A model generated the notes under the pieces. It saw nothing but the letters and a program-made list of their open reading frames with translations. It was not told where the DNA came from and did not search any database. A stretch of DNA of 64,000 nucleotides, taken from contig NC_134757.1 of the NCBI RefSeq assembly GCF_050436995.1, positions 3,546,501 to 3,610,500 on the forward strand. Direction: 5' to 3'. The translations under genes were made by a program, and so were the position numbers. This stretch comes from Anticarsia gemmatalis. Lineage: Eukaryota > Arthropoda > Insecta > Lepidoptera > Erebidae. Shown here in pieces: positions 57,901 to 64,000 of this stretch (positions are counted from its first letter, which is position 1; each line of letters opens with the position of its first letter).

Positions 57901-60900
57901 GATTAACGGTATATTCCCCCAGTCGTCCCCTCTGCGCAGTGACAACTAAGAATTTTCTTCTTACTTTTATTCCCAATTGTCACCCCAGGGGACAATGTTA
58001 GAGGGGACAACTGGGAATATACCGGATTAACAGGCACGATAATTTTTGGTGTGTGTGAAAGTACTTACGGTATATGAAGAGATAGTCTTCAGCCAGTCAT
58101 CGTACAAGTTGAACAAGACCATCTGGGGTTCCGTGGCCTTCAGGATGAGGTCACCGAACTTCTCCACCTTGAGACAAGCCTGGAACGGCAGCTGCAGCTC
58201 CGAACCTTTGATCACGATGTTCGGGAAGTCTAACAAGTGCACCTAGAGTAGAAGAAATCGTGTTATCACATATAGTTTCATAAATGAACTGTTTTCTACA
58301 AAGAAAGTACATTTTAAATAGCAGTTCATTCTTCTAAATCTCTATGCTCTCTTAAACTTTGATTAGAATAATAAAGATTAGTTCTAATTAAATCACATTT
58401 GATTAAGATTTCATTGACTCAAAACCTCTAAAAATCTAAATAGGAACTCTCGACGATAAAATTTTAACCAACAGCCAAGAACCTAATTTTATGTAAAACT
58501 CACCTCAAGGGGATCCAACATGCCCTTTCTCGTGACAATAATTTGTTTAGGCTGCTCCTCCACAGGTAAAGAACGAATTAACGCTGCTACTTCTTCAGCG
58601 GTCTTCCATTTGGCGAGCTAAACAACAAAACATACTAAATGTACATATTGTTTTAAAAAGGCCTATTGTTTTGAGGTGTCGTATTTGATCAGTAAGCGTA
58701 TTATCAGACGTACGGCACGTTGCGTCAGTGCGATCAGCAAGCACAACGTGTTCGCACGTCCCCAGAGCACAGGGCACCTCTGGTTTCAGGACCCCTACGC
58801 GATTCATCACTTTGTTTTGTTAGGAAAGCAGTTTTTTTTTTACATTTTCTGTGCTTTTTTTATCACAGGGGTTTTACAGTTTACATACTAATGCCCGGTT
58901 TCTGAGGCACATTTAGTAGTATTTTATCTATTCAAACTGTCATGTTTATTTGAGCTTAGACCTCAAGTCTTAAGCCTTAGATACCGGGGGTTATAACCTA
59001 CAAAGTTACTGGCAATACAGTGACAAATGTAATTATTGATCAGATGTTTTGTAACATCATTAGTTGTAATTTTAAATTAATAACAAATTAGGGATGTGAA
59101 ACCACTGCGACATGTTTCTCCATTAAACAGTAGCTTTGTAAATTTATGTGCTTCATACCTGTCCAAGACGTTTCTGTCCGGCCCACACACTCGTGTGAAT
59201 GATCTTCAAGAACAGCTGTCCAGTGCGCGGGTTGAATATGAAGATGGCGCCGTTGATCGGCTTCGTCGTTAGATTGCCTTCGAATGTCTTGTGGATCGTC
59301 ACTCGGTACACGTTTGTGTCGTCTACGAACCTGTAGGCAAATATCACGTTATTATTGGCTGGTAGCTTGGGACAACGGCCAGTGTAACCTGTGCCATAGG
59401 TCGAACAGACCGAAGCAAAAAGCGTAGTTGTTTGTATTTCCGGATAACTTTAAAAACAGTCATGTAGAGCGTTTTTTTTTTTCTTAAGGTTCAATTCTTG
59501 AAATCAATTTCTTGAGATAATTTCCACACTTTTATGACGAAGTATCATTTGCATGACACTTTTAAAAATTACTCGTACTGTTTAATCACCTTACAGATCA
59601 TTCAAAATACTTCGGGGTTGTAGTGGCACCACTAAAGTACATGAAAGGTATTGGAAATTATCTAAAAAATTTATTATAATATTAGTTATAAAGTGTATAA
59701 AGGTCTTACCAAATGATCTGGTTTGAGAACAGTTCACCATAGTTCTGACTGGAGAGGTAAGGCTCGGTGGGCTCGGAGGAGTACAGTTGCAACGCCTTGC
59801 GGATACGTTCACGCAACACGTACAAAGCGGGGTTCGCCTTCATTATCTTCGCCATAGCTTGTTGTATCAGCGGCTTGCAGCCCGGGAACCAGTTGCCGTA
59901 TGCACTGTGCAAGTTGTAGGCCAGATCGATAGCAATCAGCAGTCCAGTAGGTGAGGGATAGATAGACATGTTATCTGTAGTGTAGTCTAAGAACTTTGCT
60001 CTCGCGTAACGTTCAACGTCGTGCGAGTCGTAGTCTCCCCAACGTAGTTGAATGTCTAGCCAGTACTTCTGAGTCGTTGTGTTGTCCATTGTGTCTCTGT
60101 AAATAGAATTAAATGTTAGACTATACACAGCAGCATTCAAACAAAACCTAAATTTACAGAACCCCACTAAATTATAATTTTTGTGACTAAATATAATATT
60201 ATTAATACGGCATGGTTATGGTATATGCATCATGCATACGATGAAATAATAGAAGAGTGTTGAGGAAGTATGAATGTTTATTAGCACAGATTATTATAGA
60301 TGATAGTTCAAGACTACTTGACCGGCAGCCGCGGTGTATGGAGTTATAATTTGATGTCTATCTCCATCAACAGCATCAAATACCGTAGGTTCGACACAGA
60401 ATCCTTATCATCTACATCAATGGATTCTGTGTGAATCTGTTGGGGTCCAATATTTTTGTTAGCAACTATATTTTAGATAACCATTCATCAACTCCATCAG
60501 GCCATCATTTTGAAACAGGGATCAAGTAAACTTAGTAAAATGTCAAAAAATGTAGTGATCATATAATATTTGATCTGCAACTTGTATGTATAATAAAAAA
60601 AAATGAATTATGATTCTTACTTGGTATCAGCAAGTAGTGAGGGTCTGGACACGTTCCACTTGTATGCAGAGAAGAGCAAAATGTCAGCGCACGAAGAGTT
60701 CATCTTGTACGACTTACGAGGGTGAATGGTTTCCTTCTGCACTGTCTCGATCTCTAGCGCGTCCAGCTCTTGATCGAACACCTGGGTTATTGGAGAAACA
60801 TGACAATTATTTTATAATAATGATTGTATAATATAATAGCGTCAAACTTCGAAAACAATCAAGACGAAATATCGAAACAAATAGAATATTAGTAAGTATA

Positions 60901-63900
60901 AAACAATTTTTTATCCGCTATTTGCATTTGTTGGATAAAAGTAGAACACTTATTATTTGTACACTTCAATACACACAATGTCAATAAATCTGAAGGCACT
61001 TTGACAGTGACGTTGTTAGGATGTGTCCATTTCAGTGTGGAAAAGCGTATGTCGATTTATCTGCCCTCCAGTGTAATTCAAAATATTCTAGGCTACAAGA
61101 ATATTATAATAATTTGTTTACCTGACACAAGTCCATGACAATAGACTCGTGCACCTTCTGCCACAAGTGAGCCCTAAAGATTTGAATAAGCGAGATCTTC
61201 AGCGTGGGGATCTTGCCGTGCATGAATATTCCAGTCAAGTCCAGTTGTACCTGTGTAACAAAACAATTGCTTACTGAAAGACAAACACAAAAACATGACG
61301 ATACTCTACAGAGCACCAGTCAGCCAATGTAACCTAGATTAAAATGACAAGAAGGTAAATTGCAGTGATATTATAAAACAACTTATTTTCGCATAACATC
61401 TGTATTATTTCATAACTTATATGATCTCGAGATTATATTGACAGTCTTTTCTAAAAAGGGGTGTAACTAGTTCTTGTTAAACATAAGGAATAAGGTGAGC
61501 GTGCTTACCTGGAAACCAACATACACATTGGCTCTGTTGATAGTAGGCGACCACCAGAGTGTGAACCGACGGTTGGGAATCTGGTTCAAACCGGAACGCT
61601 GGGCGTTGGTCAGCTTCTTGTACTTCATCGACTCTTCGAAACCTGATGCTTTCTCCCTGTACGCGAAAGTAAATAGCATTATTAGAAAATGTTGTTAATA
61701 AAATACGCTTTCAAACAATATCGATCGTTTAGTACCATATTATTATTTAAATAACAAATAATTCAATGCATATTTTTTCGTACTAAAACTAACTGTTACC
61801 TTCTATTCGTAAAATATTAGACATAACTTTACAGACCACATACAAAAACAATTTTTATTTCTTGCAATAATAAAATCCTTGTAATAGTATTACTATTTAG
61901 TTATAAGTTTTGTATACTGACCAGAATAGACCCTCCCAAGTAGGGAAGTAGGTGCCCTTGAAGAGTGTGTGCTCGAGAATACCCTCGACTCCGCCGAGCG
62001 CCTGTATCATGTCTGTGCGGTAGTTGTTCAAGTTCCACAGCTTACCGTCGTGCCGCTGATGCGTCCACCAGAACGGATTCTGTTTTAACACCTAAAAGAA
62101 GAAGAACACCAAAAAGAAGAAAATATTAATAATTTGATTGCTATATTGAACCAACTAAAGATAGAAAAAGAAACTTAAAACATAGGAAATATATAGATTT
62201 AGATTAAAGACTGAAGAAAATCAAGTGATCAAACTTCAACTACTTGAAGCCTGCCATACTTTATACGAAACTTTTGAAACCGCAATAATAAGGATTTTTT
62301 AGATATTTTTGTGATTAAGTTCTAAGTAATATTATTTATCCTCGTTTAACGTTAAAAGCGTGCTTTAAAAAATAATTTTATGCAAGTCGTCGTAATGTTT
62401 CTTTACAACTTGTGAGACTTCATTTCAAACTCACCTGATACTGTTTGAACTCAGTACGAATACGCCATCCCTTATCATAAGCGAGCGTATGCCTGTCTTT
62501 CTGGAAGAGCGTGTTGATACGAGGAATACCTCTATCCCACGAGTCCTCTAAATCTTCAAGCGTTAGACGTCTAGAACAAAATTTATTCACGGTTAAATTC
62601 GGTTTATACTGAAGATGGTATTGTGTTTGGTGGAGTATTTTGATCAGTTAGCGTATTATCAGACGTACGGCACGTTGTGTCAGTGCGATCAGCAAGCACA
62701 ACGTGAACGCACGTCTCCAGAGCACAGGGCACCTCTGGTTTCAGGACCCCTACGCGATTCATCACTTTGTTTATAGTATTGTTGTCAATGACCGAAAACA
62801 TCAGTAAACAGTCCACATCGTCTTCTTAAGATAACCTCTCCTTTTTTGTGGAATTCTCAACCTTAGCCAAGTTAAAAAAGGAATGAGTTACATAGGTTGT
62901 GCTTTGGGTGGGACTCAAAACCTCGATCCCACGCTTGCTAGCCTAGCGCATTACATATAATTTTAGGATGTTTAGTTAAAGCTTTCTTAACTTTCAAGTA
63001 TTAACAAGTAAGATAAAGAATAAAGTTAAGAGTAAAATTAGTTCGTGTATTACCTGTTCTGAGCGTTGGCCTCTTGTCTCTTGAGCGCGTACTCGGCCCA
63101 CACGCGCTGTGAGTCAACGAACTCAGCCTCCCACGGCTGTATGTAGCGGTACAAGTTGGGAATCAACTGATCTTCGTCGTGAGACATGCCTGAACGGAAG
63201 TGGGTGATGCCCACGTCTGTCTGCTTCGACCAGCGGAGATCCGACTGTGGGAGAATTGATAGTTATGAAACTGTGTTGAAAGACTACCAGGATGGTAAAA
63301 ATAACAGCAACTGGTGAGATGGGACCTGTTTTAATTAGAGTTTTGTGAGGTTTGCAGTGTGTAAACATGTGTAACATTAGACTTTTATTATAATATACCA
63401 ATAAAATTATCATTTTTTAAAACATATCATAACTTCTATAATAAATAAAATTGTGTTTCAAGTTTATTTTCATAAGGGCCTAACATTTCGAAGCAGTGGT
63501 AACGTCACAACCAAGAGTATTTGGGATCTGATATTGGAAAACTGACAAATGTATCCAAAGTGATCAAGTGACCCTATTGAGAGAAACCGTGTTAAATTTG
63601 AGCATAAAGTAATTTCACTCACCTGTGGTATCAAAACGTGTCCCATAGACAACATGCCGAGTCCACCCAACTCTTTAGGCGTGTAGAACACGACGGGCGG
63701 GAAACGCGAAGGCATTTTAGAGTTGAGACCGATCTTGATACGCGTTTGTATCTTGTTCTCGCACTTGACAAGCAAGTCTAGAAGCTCCTGTGTGTTGACC
63801 ACGGCTTCACGGAAGTACGTCATTAGACCTATAGGAGATAGGAATTTGTCAATAAATAGTATTTGAGGTTAACTTTAAGGTGCGATTCTTATATGGGCGG

Positions 63901-64000
63901 TTCTAATATTTTATTTATTGATATGTAGTTCATAGCATTATTCGGTAATTACTGGCTAACCGGGACTGATGTCTTGGCATAAGAGTCGGTAGTAGTTTCT
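54949..64000 (-). CDS. Prp8: Pre-mRNA-processing-splicing factor 8, C-terminal part (5' end off window)
   Basis: Seventeen exons, in transcript order: 63828-63623, 63244-63054, 62570-62435, 62091-61922, 61656-61509, 61250-61122, 60781-60621, 60096-59710, 59330-59159, 58617-58504, 58242-58069, 57362-57169, 56796-56581, 56370-56205, 55921-55718, 55532-55253, 55109-54949. They give 1068 residues, aligning with roughly human 1268-2335. The protein is the central U5 snRNP scaffold holding the spliceosome catalytic RNA. Seen here: end of the RT-like/linker region ([30 protein letters not shown]), endonuclease- and RNase H-like domains ([31 protein letters not shown]) and the Jab1/MPN domain ([20 protein letters not shown] to the end). 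The C-terminal EFYHEVHRP segment, where human retinitis pigmentosa mutations cluster, is conserved. Exon 55921-55718 is strongly GC-rich. The donor after 61922 is an uncommon GTCAGT. Confidence 0.95.
56840..57110. repeat. Interspersed repeat in a Prp8 intron
   Basis: CTTCGTCCGCGTGG near the left end and ATTCCAAATTTCAGCCCGAT plus tandem GTCAGTC units near the right indicate a member of the same broad repeat type as 38750-38975. Confidence 0.45.
57640..57766. repeat. Prp8-intron repeat, copy 1
   Basis: About 130 bases from TGATCAGTTAGCG to GCGATTCATCACTT. Over 90% identical by eye to copies at 58686-58817 and 62641-62772, all in the same orientation. Confidence 0.7.
57908..58023. mobile_element. 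hAT-like foldback MITE, copy 2, in a Prp8 intron
   Basis: Same arms as 34521-34645, flanked by GGATTAAC at 57900-57907 and 58024-58031. It lies 37 bases from the 5' splice site of the exon 58242-58069. Confidence 0.75.
58686..58817. repeat. Prp8-intron repeat, copy 2
   Basis: TGATCAGTAAGCG to GCGATTCATCACTTTGTTTT. The similarity to copy 3 may extend some 20 bases further left. Confidence 0.7.
58893..58992. mobile_element. Foldback element, CCCGGTTTCTGAG family, copy 3
   Basis: CCCGGTTTCTGAGGCAC at the left and GATACCGGGGGTTA at the right, in a Prp8 intron. Confidence 0.45.
62641..62772. repeat. Prp8-intron repeat, copy 3
   Basis: TGATCAGTTAGCG to GCGATTCATCACTTTGTTTA. Confidence 0.7.

Overview
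The window is eukaryotic nuclear DNA: five genes with GT-AG introns sit in AT-rich sequence packed with short non-autonomous mobile elements. It is most likely a moth, plausibly a noctuid. The support is an insect odorant-binding protein gene, many copies of the Lep1-type Helitron (TC...CTAG ends, GTTT microsatellite), a tRNA-derived SINE with an intact B box, and several interspersed repeats familiar from Lepidoptera. No prokaryotic, viral, CRISPR or autonomous-transposon coding region was found.

Layout. 1-9423: a GC-rich block at the left edge (possible last exon of an upstream gene), then AT-rich intergenic DNA with repeats. 9424-34419 (+): a complete SWAP70/DEF6-like gene in 10 coding exons (541 aa), with a 13 kb first intron. 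36720-41097 (-): DRC10/IQCD, a nexin-dynein regulatory complex (N-DRC) subunit, 10 coding exons with two alternative last exons, an 18-nt microexon and a probable GC-AG intron. 42701-52228 (+): DRC2/CCDC65, a second N-DRC subunit, 9 coding exons (507 aa). Intron 4 of DRC2 holds, on the opposite strand, a complete odorant-binding protein gene (44860-47686, 323 aa) with a very long hydrophilic insertion. 53372-53767 (-): single-exon RPA3-like gene. 54949-64000 (-): the C-terminal 1068 residues of Prp8 in 17 exons; the 5' part lies beyond the right edge.

How the genes relate. DRC10 and DRC2 are divergent neighbours, 1.6 kb apart from ATG to ATG, and both encode coiled-coil N-DRC subunits of motile axonemes. 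A perfect X-box (RFX-site) match lies about 160 bp upstream of the DRC10 ATG and a one-mismatch match lies just upstream of the DRC2 5'UTR exon. This looks like a sperm-flagellum gene pair. SWAP70, RPA3 and Prp8 are unrelated to it. All exon junctions reported were checked by hand for reading-frame continuity; none has transcript support here.

Mobile DNA. At least eight tRNA-SINE copies, a 5S-rRNA-like SINE with an 11-bp target duplication, a second tRNA-like SINE, about ten Lep1 Helitron copies or pieces, two hAT-like foldback MITEs with clean 8-bp duplications, three mariner-like MITEs, a 602-bp element with 24-bp perfect inverted ends, three foldbacks of another family, and a roughly 130-bp repeat present three times in Prp8 introns.
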